Positions 1-8,624 of a stretch of 64,000 nucleotides of DNA are shown here, piece after piece. Source of the stretch: Nocardioides pinisoli (GTDB lineage Bacteria; Actinomycetota; Actinomycetes; Propionibacteriales; Nocardioidaceae); NCBI RefSeq assembly GCF_024199985.1, contig NZ_JANARS010000012.1, forward strand, positions 36,055-100,054. The letters run 5' to 3'. The first letter of the stretch is position 1. The number at the start of each line of letters is the position of its first letter. A model generated the notes under the pieces. That model ran no database searches and was not told the origin of the DNA. It saw only the letters and a list, made by a program, of their open reading frames with translations. The position numbers and the translations under genes are program-made.

Positions 1-106
1 GTCGGGGGCGCCCGGTGGGGTGGCGGGAGGCGTCATGGACACCTTGTTCCGCGCCCGCGCCCGGCTCAAACCCCGCGGACTCTCCGGGGCCGGCGCCGTG
101 AGCCGG
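1..106. other. Window edge, no gene recognised
   Basis: The first 106 bases lie downstream of the sugar dehydrogenase gene. I see no coding signal, hairpin or repeat here that I can support. Confidence 0.4.
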
Positions 107-1294
107 TCAGCGTGGGGAGACCCGCAGCACCCGGTCGCCGGTGCCGTCGGCCGTGGTGAGCAGCAGGTCGCCGTTGCGTGCGGCCGTGACCGAGCGGAGC
201 CGGCCGAAGCGCTGGAGCCGGCCCGGGCGCGTCACCGACACCAGCGCGCCCTGGTCGTCGAAGCGCAGGAACAGCACCTCGGACCCCTTCAGCGCCGCCA
301 CCGCGAGCGTGCCCTCGAGCGCACCCCACTGCGAGCCGCTGACCCACGCCGCGCCGGAGGTGGCGACCGTCGGGTCCCCGGACGACCACTTCGCCTCCTG
401 CTGGACGCCCGGCAGCGACTGGTCGGTCATCGGGACCGACTCGTCGTAGCCGGGCACGGGGTTCCAGCCGTAGTCGCCACCGGGCACCAGCAGGTTGACC
501 TCGTCGTCGCGGTAGCTGCCGTGCTCGACCGACCACAACGAGCCGTCGGCGCGCTGCGCCAGGCCCTGGACGTTGCGGTGGCCGTAGGACCACACGTAGC
601 GGCGCGGGGTGCCGGCGTCGGCGAAGGGGTTGTCGGCCATCGGCTCGCCGGTCCGCCGGTGCACCCGGAGGACCTTCCCGCCGAGGGAGTCGAGGTCGCG
701 CGGGTTGGTGCCGACGGCGGCGTCGCCGGTGCCGACGAGCAGGGCGTCGGAGTCGCGGTCGAGCAGCAGCCGGCACCCCCCGTGCCGGCCGGAGGTCGAC
801 GGGAGACCGGTGAGGACCGTCCGCCGGTGGCCCAGCCGCTTCCACCGCGGGTCGGCGCGCCAGCGGGTGACCTGCACGTGGTTGCGGCCCCGAGCGCTGC
901 CGTGGCAGGCCCACACGGTGCGGGAGCCGGCATCGACGGCCAGCGACATCAGGCCGGTCTCACCGGAGACCCACACCAGTCGCGACAGGTCGGCGAGCGT
1001 CCGACGGTCCCCGCGGCGTACGACGCTGATGCGGGCGCGGTCGCGCTCGGAGACCAGCAGCCGGCCGCCGGGCGCCTGCTGGACGTCCCAGGGATGCTGC
1101 AGGCGACGTGCGACGGTGCGCACGCGGAGGGCGGGCACCTGGGCGCGCGGGGCGTCCGCGGTGGGCGCCGTGGCCGCCGAGGGCGGGACCACGCCGGACG
1201 ACAGGGTGCCCAGGGGGGCTGTCACGGCCAGCGCGACAGCGGCGACGAGGGTCCGGGACGACGAGAGGGCGCTCGATCGGTGCACCCGGGTCAC
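107..1294 (-). CDS. Secreted PQQ-dependent sugar dehydrogenase family protein (glucose/sorbosone dehydrogenase fold)
   Basis: Predicted exported six-bladed beta-propeller oxidoreductase of the glucose/sorbosone dehydrogenase family, which oxidises sugars or aldoses outside the membrane using PQQ. The protein of about 395 residues starts with a basic stretch and a hydrophobic, Ala-rich export signal (residues about 8-40). Propeller signatures follow: HPWDVQQAPGGRLLVSER, GETGLMSLAVD, GGKVLRVHRRTGEP, DNPFADAG, YVWSYGHRNVQGLA, GDYGWNP. The open frame extends further upstream, but that part is Arg-rich and not signal-like, so I chose the GTG at 1294. The substrate cannot be told. The upstream gene on the same strand is a lipoprotein, 74 bases away. 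Many family members are annotated from fold alone, so actual PQQ use is inferred. Confidence 0.85.
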   Translation of the reverse strand: MTRVHRSSALSSSRTLVAAVALAVTAPLGTLSSGVVPPSAATAPTADAPRAQVPALRVRTVARRLQHPWDVQQAPGGRLLVSERDRARISVVRRGDRRTLADLSRLVWVSGETGLMSLAVDAGSRTVWACHGSARGRNHVQVTRWRADPRWKRLGHRRTVLTGLPSTSGRHGGCRLLLDRDSDALLVGTGDAAVGTNPRDLDSLGGKVLRVHRRTGEPMADNPFADAGTPRRYVWSYGHRNVQGLAQRADGSLWSVEHGSYRDDEVNLLVPGGDYGWNPVPGYDESVPMTDQSLPGVQQEAKWSSGDPTVATSGAAWVSGSQWGALEGTLAVAALKGSEVLFLRFDDQGALVSVTRPGRLQRFGRLRSVTAARNGDLLLTTADGTGDRVLRVSPR

Positions 1295-1368
1295 GCTACG
1301 CAGGACGCCGGGGCCTGACCAGCGTCGGCGGCGGGCGACGACGCCCCGGGATCTGTCGTCCGGGGACG

Positions 1369-1878
1369 TCAGCGGTCGCCGGAGAGGTCGCCGGAGAGGT
1401 CGACGACGCCTTGCTGTCGCGCCTGGTCGGCGCCCTCGTCGGAGAACGCGACGCACGGCCCGGTGAGACTGACGCGCCACACCACGCCCTCGTCGGTGCG
1501 CTCCTGGCGTTGGACGAAGAGCTCGAGGCCCTCACGCGTCCCCGCGACGCTGTGGTCGTCGACGGTGTCCTTCAGGGCCCAGCCGGCATCGGCCAGCTCC
1601 GTGGTCAGGGCGTCGATGCCGTTGCGCCACGACGCCGCGTCGCCGATGAGACCACCGGAGATGTCGTACTCGAAGGTCTCGTTGTGGAGGCCGCACGGCA
1701 GGTGGTTCCCCCCGAAGGTGCTGGACGAGGCGCTGACCGCCGAGGTCATCGCCGGCTTCGCGGAGCGGAGGGCGTCGAGCCCGGCCTCCTCCTGGGTGCC
1801 GGGGTCGCTCTTCTCACCGGCGCAGCCGCCGGACGCCATCAGCAGGAGCACGACCAGGACCGACCCGAGAATCCGCAC
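1369..1878 (-). CDS. Putative lipoprotein, function unknown
   Basis: Small cell-envelope lipoprotein of 169 residues. A hydrophobic signal (residues 4-15) leads to the lipobox SGGC, with Cys19 as the predicted lipidation site. The mature part has two further cysteines (NHLPCGLH and LTGPCVAF), which could form a disulfide, and mixed charged segments suggesting one small alpha/beta domain. The GTG start at 1878 has TAGGCT six bases upstream and no Shine-Dalgarno sequence, so the transcript may be leaderless. It lies between a GNAT protein and a secreted sugar dehydrogenase on the same strand. I do not recognise the family. Confidence 0.75.
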   Translation of the reverse strand: MRILGSVLVVLLLMASGGCAGEKSDPGTQEEAGLDALRSAKPAMTSAVSASSSTFGGNHLPCGLHNETFEYDISGGLIGDAASWRNGIDALTTELADAGWALKDTVDDHSVAGTREGLELFVQRQERTDEGVVWRVSLTGPCVAFSDEGADQARQQGVVDLSGDLSGDR

Positions 1879-1884
1879 GTCGCG

Positions 1885-1890
1885 AGCCTA
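1885..1890 (-). promoter_or_regulatory. -10 box (leaderless type) of the lipoprotein gene
   Basis: Reads TAGGCT on the minus strand, exactly six bases before the GTG at 1878. No ribosome binding site lies between, so transcription probably begins at the start codon. Confidence 0.5.
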
Positions 1891-2769
1891 GGTCCTCCGC
1901 GTCGGCCGCGAGAGCTGGATGCCGACACGGGTGGTGGCGTAGCCCAGCCGCGTGTTGAGCGCGCGCATCGCCGCGTTGCCGTCCTGCGTCCAGGTGTAGA
2001 CCTCCTCGACGCCGTGCGCGGCGGCCCAGTCCAGGGCGACGAGCTTGAGGTGCACCGCGAGGCCGCGGCCGCGCCAGTCGCGTCGTACGGCGGTGAGGCC
2101 GTTCTCGGCACGCGTCGCGTCGTCGGCGTCGAGGCCGAGCCCGGCACAGCCGACGACCTCGCCGTCGTGCAGGGCGAGGAACATCGGGTCGCCGAGCCAG
2201 TCCTGCGCCCAGCGCTCCGGGCTGACGTCGAGCGGGGTGTCGACGGCGAAGTCGGCCAGGCACTCGAGCCCGAAGCGCTCGTAGGCGCCCTCCCACAGTC
2301 CGGGGCGCTCCTGCGCCGTGACGACCTCGACGCCGTCGGGGACCGGTGTCACTGCCACCGGACCGTCCACGCGGTAGGTCTGCTCGACCTCCCGGTTGGC
2401 CTCCTCGAAGCCGAAGCGGTGGGCGAAGGCCAGCGATCCCTCGTCGTCGGCGCCGGCCCGGAGCGTCGGCAGGCCGAGTCCCTCGACGTGCGCGACGAGG
2501 TGGTGCAGGAGGGCGGTGCCGATGCCCTGGCGGCGGTGCTCGGGCAGCACCCGCGGGACCACCGAGCCGGCGCGGGCCATGTCGGAGCGCGCGGCGAGGC
2601 CGTGGCCCACCACGACGCCGTCCTGGCGGGCCAGCACCATCAGCCGGTCGGCCGAGGCGCTCTCCCGGAGCTCGGCGACCGAGGCCGTGCGCTCGTAGGG
2701 GAGCACCGCGATCCGCACCTGGCGCCACTGCTCGTAGTCGTCGTCGGTCGCGCACGGCGTGATGTCCAT
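1888..2769 (-). CDS. GNAT family N-acetyltransferase with two GNAT domains
   Basis: About 293 residues carrying two consecutive GNAT folds. The first (about residues 1-140) shows the acetyl-CoA binding motif as PEHRRQGIGTALLHHLVAHV, and the second (about 150-290) shows it as RRDWRGRGLAVHLKLVALDWA, followed by a typical Asn/Leu-rich end (NAAMRALNTRLGYA). Tandem GNAT proteins of this kind are common in actinobacteria and include mycothiol synthase-like enzymes, but I see nothing that fixes the substrate. I chose ATG 2769; an in-frame GTG at 2787 would add six residues. It is followed within 10 bases by the divergent-spaced lipoprotein promoter region on the same strand. Confidence 0.85.
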   Translation of the reverse strand: MDITPCATDDDYEQWRQVRIAVLPYERTASVAELRESASADRLMVLARQDGVVVGHGLAARSDMARAGSVVPRVLPEHRRQGIGTALLHHLVAHVEGLGLPTLRAGADDEGSLAFAHRFGFEEANREVEQTYRVDGPVAVTPVPDGVEVVTAQERPGLWEGAYERFGLECLADFAVDTPLDVSPERWAQDWLGDPMFLALHDGEVVGCAGLGLDADDATRAENGLTAVRRDWRGRGLAVHLKLVALDWAAAHGVEEVYTWTQDGNAAMRALNTRLGYATTRVGIQLSRPTRRT

Positions 2770-2875
2770 GGCAGCACGGTCGCGCACGCGGGGCAGTCGT
2801 GCCAGCGAATTCCGGGTGGCAGCGGACGACAGCCACTTCCCACTGGACCACCGCGGGGGCGGCGAGGGCCTTCCC

Positions 2876-2881
2876 TAGAGT
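2876..2881 (+). promoter_or_regulatory. -10 box (leaderless type) of nadE
   Basis: TAGAGT lies six bases before the GTG at 2888, with no Shine-Dalgarno sequence between. Confidence 0.5.
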
Positions 2882-2887
2882 GGCCGC

Positions 2888-4930
2888 GTGGACTTCTACT
2901 CCGCCTACGCCCAGGGCTTCGCCCGGATCGCGGCCGTCACCCTGCCGGTGCACCTCGCCGACCCCGTCGCCAACGCAGCAGCCGTGCTCGAGCAGGCGCG
3001 GGCCTGCCACGACGACTCGGTTGCCGTCGCGGTGTTCCCCGAGCTGTGCCTGACCGGCTACTCGGTCGACGACCTGTTCCTCCAGGACACGCTGCTCTCG
3101 ACGGTCGAGGAGGCCATCGCCGAGATCGTGGCGGAGAGCGCCGACCTGATGACGATGCTGGTCGTCGGCGCGCCGGTCGTGCACGGCAACCGGGTCTTCA
3201 ACGCCGCGGTCGTCATCCACCGCGGCGCGATCCTCGGCGTGGCGCCGAAGTCCTACCTGCCCAACTACCGTGAGTTCTACGAGCGCCGGTGGTTCGCTCC
3301 GGGCGACGACCGAGAGCTGGAGTGGATCAGGATTGCCGGGCAGGACGTCCGCTTCGGGCCCGACCTGATCTTCCGGTGCCTCGACGTCCCCGGCCTCGAC
3401 CTGCACGTCGAGGTGTGCGAGGACATGTGGGTGCCGGTCCCGCCGAGCGCCGAGGCCGCGCTCGCCGGCGCCACGGTGCTCGCCAACCTCAGCGGCTCGC
3501 CGATCACCATCGCGCGTGCCGAGGACCGGCGGCTGCTGGTGCGCAGTGCGAGCTCGCGGTGCGCGGCGGCGTACGTCTATGCCGCGGCCGGGCAGGGCGA
3601 GTCGACGACGGACCTGAGCTGGGACGGCCAGACGATGGTCTACGAGTGCGGGTCGCTGCTGGGGGAGAGCGAGCGGTTCCCCGACGGACCGCGGCGCACC
3701 GTGGTGGACGTCGACCTCGACCTGGTCCGCCAGGAGCGGATGCGGCAGGTCACCTTCGACGACAACCGCCGCACCCACCACGAGCGCGTCAACCGCTTCC
3801 GCACCGTCGAGTGGGAGCTCGAGCCGCCGGCCGGCGACATCGGTCTGCTGCGCAAGGTCGACCGCTACCCGTTCGTGCCCGACGACCCCGAGCGCCTCGC
3901 CCTCGACTGCTACGAGGCCTACAACATCCAGGTCTCCGGCCTCGAGCAGCGGCTCAACGCCATCGGCACGCCCAAGGCCGTCATCGGCGTGAGCGGCGGG
4001 CTCGACTCGACGCACGCGCTGATCGTCGCCTGCAAGGCGATGGACCGGCTCGGCCGGCCGCGCAGCGACGTCCTGGCCTTCACGATGCCCGGCTTCGCGA
4101 CCGGCGAGACCACCAAGTCGTACGCCACCCGGCTCTCGCAGGCGCTCGGCGTGACCTTCGAAGAGCTCGACATCCGGCCCGCCGCCGAGCAGATGCTCAA
4201 AGACCTCGGGCACCCCTACGGCCGCGGCGAGAAGGTCTACGACGTCACCTTCGAGAACGTCCAGGCCGGGCTGCGCTACGACTACCTCTTCCGCCTCGCC
4301 AACCAGCGCGGCGGCATCGTGGTCGGCACCGGCGACCTGTCCGAGCTCGCGCTCGGCTGGTGCACCTACGGCGTGGGCGACCAGATGTCGCACTACACGG
4401 TCAACGCCGGCGTGCCGAAGACGCTCGTGCAGCACCTGATCCGCTGGGTGATCAGCCACGGGGAGTTCGACGAGACCGTCGGCCAGCTGCTGGGGGAGAT
4501 CCTCGAGCTCGAGATCACCCCCGAGCTGATCCCGGTCGAGGAGGGCAAGAAGCCGCAGGCCACGCAGGACACCGTGGGCCCCTACAACCTGCAGGACTTC
4601 ACCCTCGCGCTCGTCGTGCGCCACGGCTTCCGGCCACGCAGGATCGCCTTCCTCGCCTGGCACGCGTGGAAGGACCTCGAGGCGGGGGAGTGGCCGCCGG
4701 GCTTCCCCGACGACGCGCGGGTGGCGTACTCGCTGGAGGAGGTCCGCACCTGGCTGCAGGTCTTCGTGAAGCGGTTCTTCGCCAACCAGTTCAAGCGCTC
4801 GGCGCTGCCCAACGGCCCCAAGGTCAGCCCCAGCGGCACGATGAGCCCCCGCGGCGACTGGCGGATGCCGAGCGACGCCAAGGGCACCGCCTGGCTCGCC
4901 GAGATCGACCGGGACGTGCCCACGTCGTGA
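2888..4930 (+). CDS. nadE: Glutamine-dependent NAD(+) synthetase
   Basis: Cytoplasmic last enzyme of NAD biosynthesis: it amidates nicotinic acid adenine dinucleotide using ATP and ammonia released from glutamine. The 680 residues match the length of the mycobacterial two-domain enzyme. The N-terminal nitrilase-type glutaminase domain (about 1-290) has the Glu52-Lys121-Cys177 triad (FPELCLTGYS, GVAPKSYLPN, LHVEVCEDMW). The C-terminal synthetase domain has the ATP pyrophosphatase loop SGGLDS at 369-374 and the conserved GTGDLSELALGWCTYGVGD and NAGVPKTLVQ segments. The GTG start is preceded by TAGAGT-N6 and no ribosome binding site. A large inverted repeat lies just after the stop codon. No fault is visible; it should be active. 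Confidence 0.97.
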   Translation: MDFYSAYAQGFARIAAVTLPVHLADPVANAAAVLEQARACHDDSVAVAVFPELCLTGYSVDDLFLQDTLLSTVEEAIAEIVAESADLMTMLVVGAPVVHGNRVFNAAVVIHRGAILGVAPKSYLPNYREFYERRWFAPGDDRELEWIRIAGQDVRFGPDLIFRCLDVPGLDLHVEVCEDMWVPVPPSAEAALAGATVLANLSGSPITIARAEDRRLLVRSASSRCAAAYVYAAAGQGESTTDLSWDGQTMVYECGSLLGESERFPDGPRRTVVDVDLDLVRQERMRQVTFDDNRRTHHERVNRFRTVEWELEPPAGDIGLLRKVDRYPFVPDDPERLALDCYEAYNIQVSGLEQRLNAIGTPKAVIGVSGGLDSTHALIVACKAMDRLGRPRSDVLAFTMPGFATGETTKSYATRLSQALGVTFEELDIRPAAEQMLKDLGHPYGRGEKVYDVTFENVQAGLRYDYLFRLANQRGGIVVGTGDLSELALGWCTYGVGDQMSHYTVNAGVPKTLVQHLIRWVISHGEFDETVGQLLGEILELEITPELIPVEEGKKPQATQDTVGPYNLQDFTLALVVRHGFRPRRIAFLAWHAWKDLEAGEWPPGFPDDARVAYSLEEVRTWLQVFVKRFFANQFKRSALPNGPKVSPSGTMSPRGDWRMPSDAKGTAWLAEIDRDVPTS

Positions 4931-4938
4931 CCTGGGAG

Positions 4939-4990
4939 GGAAGTCCGACACCTCGAGGGGGTTGCAACGGCCTCGAAGTGGCGGACTACC
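4939..4990. repeat. 20-bp imperfect inverted repeat downstream of nadE
   Basis: Arms 4939-4958 and 4971-4990 pair at 17 of 20 positions around a 12-base loop that itself contains the palindrome GTTGCAAC. It starts nine bases after the nadE stop. It could be a terminator or a dispersed palindromic element; there is no T tract. Confidence 0.6.
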
Positions 4991-5011
4991 CGCACGAGCG
5001 GGGAGTCCGCC

Positions 5012-5033
5012 GCGAGGTGGGCGGGGACCTCGC
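5012..5033. terminator. Second hairpin downstream of nadE
   Basis: GCGAGGT (5012-5018) pairs with ACCTCGC (5027-5033) around an 8-base G-rich loop. Together with the preceding larger repeat it could end the nadE transcript. Confidence 0.4.
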
Positions 5034-5070
5034 CACGAGCTGAGCGAGGGCACGGACGGGCCGTCCGACA

Positions 5071-5088
5071 CCTTTGCCTGTCCTTAAC
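5071..5088 (+). promoter_or_regulatory. Putative response-regulator box (direct repeat, 11-bp spacing)
   Basis: CCTTTGC at 5071 and CCTTAAC at 5082 are direct repeats 11 bases apart, the spacing typical of OmpR/PhoB-family sites. The same architecture, CCTTATC then CCTTAAC 11 bases later, occurs at 8053-8070 next to the response regulator gene. The site lies about 85 bases before the first of two secreted paralogues (GTG 5172). Confidence 0.5.
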
Positions 5089-5171
5089 GACGGGCTGGAG
5101 CGCGGTTAGCCGCGCCCGCGCGAACCTCCTGTCACGACGCCGCACCCGGCGTCGGACGACGAGGAGGAACC

Positions 5172-5558
5172 GTGCAGAAGAAGAAGGCAGTCATCGGAGG
5201 CGTCGCAGCCGCGGCGGTCGTGGTCGGGCTCGGCTCGTGGTGGGCCGTCGGCAACGCCGTCGAGGCCCAGACCAGCGAGCGCGGCACGTGCGGCGGCGCG
5301 ACGTGGGAGCTCAGCGCCGAGGCCGAGGACGGCGGCACCGAGGTGGGTGCCGAGCTGCAGTCGGCCGGCCCCGGTGAGGAGTGGCAGGTCGAGGTGCTGC
5401 GCGACGACACGGCCCTGCTCGACGGCACCCGCACCACCGACGAGGACGGCGAGATCGACGTCGACGCCTTCAGCGACGGCAACCCCGGTGACGCGACGTA
5501 CGCCGTCACCTTCACGCCCGCCGACGGCGAGCCCTGCACCGCCACGCTCGGCTCCTGA
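5172..5558 (+). CDS. Small exported protein of unknown function, first of a tandem paralogous pair
   Basis: 128 residues. A Lys-rich start and a hydrophobic segment (residues about 7-25) form a signal peptide or N-terminal anchor. The mature domain of about 95 residues begins with RGTCGGATWELS and ends with a second cysteine near PCTATLGS, so the two cysteines could join the ends of one beta-sandwich-like domain. It is clearly related to the next gene (same RGTC-GAT-ELS motif, central PG-EW, later G-E-D-DF pattern). GTG 5172 was chosen because GAGGAGG lies a few bases upstream. It sits between nadE and a sensor kinase and has a putative response-regulator site upstream. I do not recognise a named family. 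Confidence 0.85.
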   Translation: MQKKKAVIGGVAAAAVVVGLGSWWAVGNAVEAQTSERGTCGGATWELSAEAEDGGTEVGAELQSAGPGEEWQVEVLRDDTALLDGTRTTDEDGEIDVDAFSDGNPGDATYAVTFTPADGEPCTATLGS

Positions 5559-5602
5559 CCCACCCGACCCCGATCCACCCAGACCGACTCGAGGAGACAC
5601 CC

Positions 5603-5980
5603 ATGAAGAAGACGCTCATCGCCACCACCCTCGTCGCCACCGCCGCGGCCGGCACCACGGTCCTCGTCGCCGGTCCGGCCAGCGCCGACGTCGAGCGACG
5701 CGGCACCTGTGCCGGGGCGACGTACGAGCTCAGCGTCGACCGCGAGCGCGGCGGCTTCGAGGTCGACGCCGACGTCGACCGGGCCCGGCCCGGCAGCGAG
5801 TGGCGCGTCGCCGTCCGCCACGACGGCACGCTCGCGACCTCGCGGGTCCTGCGGGCCGACGCCGAGGGCGAGCTCGACCTCGACACCTTCCGCCGCGACA
5901 CCGCCGGCAAGGACACCTTCACGCTCACGGTGACGCCGGCCGGCGGGTCGTCGTGCTCGGTGAAGGTCACCCTGCGCTGA
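5603..5980 (+). CDS. Small exported protein of unknown function, second paralogue
   Basis: 125 residues with a classic signal peptide ending near PASADVERR (residues 1-30). The mature domain repeats the layout of its upstream neighbour: RGTCAGATYELS, PGSEWRVAV, G-ELDLDTF, then a second cysteine at SSCSVKV. The gap to the upstream gene is 44 bases and the start has GAGGAG upstream, so the pair is probably one operon made by tandem duplication. The second copy is more basic and looks fully secreted, while the first keeps a longer hydrophobic anchor. The gene ends 41 bases from the 3' end of the convergent sensor kinase gene. Function unknown; an envelope or stress protein controlled by that two-component system is my inference. 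Confidence 0.85.
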   Translation: MKKTLIATTLVATAAAGTTVLVAGPASADVERRGTCAGATYELSVDRERGGFEVDADVDRARPGSEWRVAVRHDGTLATSRVLRADAEGELDLDTFRRDTAGKDTFTLTVTPAGGSSCSVKVTLR

Positions 5981-6002
5981 GCCCGTCGTGGCCGGAGAGG
6001 CC

Positions 6003-6023
6003 GACCGGGCCGGAGCCCGGGTC
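6003..6023. terminator. Hairpin between convergent genes
   Basis: GACCGGGC (6003-6010) pairs with GCCCGGGTC (6015-6023), with one bulged base and a 4-base loop. It overlaps the stop codon of the sensor kinase and lies just after the secreted protein gene, so it could end either transcript. Confidence 0.4.
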
Positions 6024-7320
6024 AGTCCGTCCGCAACGTGACGGCGACCCGGGCTCCACCCATGTCCGAGGCCCCCGTCGTGATGGTCCCGCCGGAGTCC
6101 TCGGCGGTGCGCGCGGCGATGAAGAGCCCGAGACCGGTGGACCCCGAGCCGCTCTCCCCGCGTCCCGTCACCTCCAGGCCGGGCGGCAGCCCCGGCCCGG
6201 CGTCCTCCACGACGAGCTCCACCACGTCGGCTTCCGCGTCGAGGGTGACCCGGACGGCGGCGTCTTCGGGCGTGTGGGAGAAGACGTTGTCGAGCAGCAC
6301 GTCGACCATCGCCTCCAGGTCGGCGCGGCTGGCGCGCAGCAGCGGACCGGACGTGGCGAGGCGGAGGTCGTAGGCGCGGCCCTGGTCCTCGGCCAGGGGC
6401 TCCCAGTGGCGGACGCGCTCGGCGATGACCGGCACCGCGTCCGTCCGCGGGTCGAGGCCCTCGCGCTCGGAGCGGCGGGCCTCGCGGACGATCTCGTCGA
6501 CGGTGGCCTGCAGCGCGTCGAGGTCACCGCCGAGCCGGTCGCGCAGGACGGGGTCGTCGACGGCCTCGACGCGCAGCCGCAGCGCCGTGACCGGCGTGCG
6601 GAGGCGGTGGGAGAGGTCGGCGACGTTCTCGCGCTCGCGGGCGAGGAGCAGCTGGATGCGACCGACGAGGCGGTCGACCGCGCCGGCGAGCTCCTGCACC
6701 TCCGGCGGTCCCTCGACCGTCGCCACGGGGGTGACCGCGCCCGGCCGGCCCAGTGCCTGGGTGTGCTCGGCGAGCCGCCGGATGGGCAGCACGAACGACC
6801 GGCCCAGGCGGTCGACGACGACGAGGGAGCCGGCGAGCAGGGCCAGCCCCAGCAGGGCCAGCAGGCCCCAGGCCACCCCGACGACCGACGTCACCCCCGG
6901 CTCGTCGACGACCACCCGGATGACCGGGGTCTGCGAGGGGAGGGCGGAGTTGCCGCCGCGGGACACGGGGACCAGGATCTGCGACCCGCCGGCGACGTCG
7001 TCGACCCGCGCGCGCCCGGTGTTGCGCGCGTCGAGGACGAGCTCGTCCTGCCCGCGGTCCGGACCGATCTCGAGGCCGTCGGGGTAGAGGACGGTCACCC
7101 GGGTGTGGCTCCCGGCGTCGTTGAGCCGGTCGACGTACTGCCCGACGGCACCGGCGTCCTGCCCCGACACCACCGTCTCGACGGCCTGCACCTCGAGGGC
7201 CGCACGCGCGAGCCGGTCCTCCAGCGCATAGCTGCGCACCAGGATCGCCATCGGCACGAGCATCGCGAGCAGCACCATCGAGATGGCCGCGGCCGCGGTC
7301 ACCAGGAGGCTGCGGCGCAC
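6022..7320 (-). CDS. Two-component sensor histidine kinase
   Basis: Membrane sensor kinase of 432 residues. Transmembrane segments at about 6-29 and 149-170 enclose an extracytoplasmic sensor domain of about 115 residues. A HAMP linker follows (about 171-225), then the H-box with phospho-acceptor His238 (VADLSHRLRTPVTALRL), N-box (VLLDNVFSHT), and glycine-rich ATP boxes (DAGPGLPPG, GSTGLGLFIA). It starts one base after the stop codon of the response regulator, so the two are translationally coupled. The signal sensed is unknown. Secreted proteins surround the pair, which suggests an envelope signal. The GTG start is fixed by the coupling. Confidence 0.95.
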   Translation of the reverse strand: MRRSLLVTAAAAISMVLLAMLVPMAILVRSYALEDRLARAALEVQAVETVVSGQDAGAVGQYVDRLNDAGSHTRVTVLYPDGLEIGPDRGQDELVLDARNTGRARVDDVAGGSQILVPVSRGGNSALPSQTPVIRVVVDEPGVTSVVGVAWGLLALLGLALLAGSLVVVDRLGRSFVLPIRRLAEHTQALGRPGAVTPVATVEGPPEVQELAGAVDRLVGRIQLLLARERENVADLSHRLRTPVTALRLRVEAVDDPVLRDRLGGDLDALQATVDEIVREARRSEREGLDPRTDAVPVIAERVRHWEPLAEDQGRAYDLRLATSGPLLRASRADLEAMVDVLLDNVFSHTPEDAAVRVTLDAEADVVELVVEDAGPGLPPGLEVTGRGESGSGSTGLGLFIAARTAEDSGGTITTGASDMGGARVAVTLRTD

Positions 7321-7321
7321 C

Positions 7322-8014
<693 letters not shown>

Positions 8015-8020
8015 GCCGCG

Positions 8021-8026
8021 ACCGTA
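8021..8026 (-). promoter_or_regulatory. -10 box (leaderless type) of the response regulator gene
   Basis: Reads TACGGT on the minus strand, six bases before the GTG at 8014. Confidence 0.5.
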
Positions 8027-8052
8027 CCGTCCGGCGCGGCACGCACCGCGCG

Positions 8053-8070
8053 CCTTATCGGTCCCTTAAC
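8053..8070. promoter_or_regulatory. Putative response-regulator box between divergent genes
   Basis: CCTTATC (8053-8059) and CCTTAAC (8064-8070) are direct repeats with an 11-base period. The site lies between the response regulator and the divergent membrane-anchored protein and could serve autoregulation and activation. It matches the site at 5071-5088. Confidence 0.5.
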
Positions 8071-8115
8071 CACCGCCTCACCTCGCGCTGACGTGCCAGC
8101 GGGCACGATGGGCCC

Positions 8116-8547
8116 GTGAGACGTCGGATGCTGCTCGTCGGCCTGTGGGCCGCCACCACGGTGGTCGCCGTGCTGGTCGGCGTCTTCGCGGTGTCGACGG
8201 TCGGCGCCACGATCCGCGACCGCGGGCCGGTCGGCGACGAGGTCGCCCGCGACGTCTCGGTGCCGTCCTCGTCGGTGCCCGAGCCCGAGGGCCCGGCCGT
8301 GTCCGACGAGATCTCCGGCGAGTGGGGAGCCTTCCTCGTCGAGTGCCGCGACACGTGGGCCTACGGCGTCGGCGTACGACCCGACGAGGCCGCGGGGTGG
8401 CGCATCGTGAGCTGGGAGGAGGGGCCGGACGACGACGTCGACGCGGTCTTCAGCGACGGACGCAACTCCGTCGACCTCGAGGTCTTCTGCAACCGCGGGA
8501 GACCGACGCTCGCCGAGCTCGAGCGCAACACGCTGGGCGACGACTGA
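8116..8547 (+). CDS. Membrane-anchored protein of unknown function, divergent from the two-component system
   Basis: 143 residues: a short basic start, one hydrophobic segment (about 5-29) and an extracytoplasmic domain with two cysteines (VECRDTW, VFCNRGR) and conserved-looking WGAFLVECRDTWAYG and NSVDLEVFCNRG stretches. It starts 101 bases from the divergent response regulator start, with the putative regulator box between. CACGAT lies six bases before the GTG, a one-mismatch version of the leaderless -10 arrangement. It may act as an accessory sensor or be a regulated output of the kinase pair. I do not recognise its family. Confidence 0.75.
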   Translation: MRRRMLLVGLWAATTVVAVLVGVFAVSTVGATIRDRGPVGDEVARDVSVPSSSVPEPEGPAVSDEISGEWGAFLVECRDTWAYGVGVRPDEAAGWRIVSWEEGPDDDVDAVFSDGRNSVDLEVFCNRGRPTLAELERNTLGDD

Positions 8548-8565
8548 GGTCGCCGGCCGTCCGGT

Positions 8566-8592
8566 GCAACCCTTTGCGGTGGGCCTGCGTCC
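8566..8592 (+). promoter_or_regulatory. Candidate ECF-sigma-type promoter
   Basis: GCAACC (8566-8571) is followed after 16 bases by CGTC (8588-8591), resembling the AAC...CGTC pattern of ECF sigma promoters. It would start transcription about 25 bases before the ATG at 8625. The overlapping CCTTTGC at 8571 is a single half-site of the response-regulator box. Low confidence. Confidence 0.3.
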
Positions 8593-8624
8593 TGTCAGGG
8601 ACACACCACCAACGGGGAGAGACC

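Noticed and set aside
1814..5071. Open frame of more than 1,000 codons on the minus strand opposite nadE
   Set aside because: Its translation is Arg/Pro/Ala/Gly-rich without domains; it is the antisense shadow of high-GC coding DNA.
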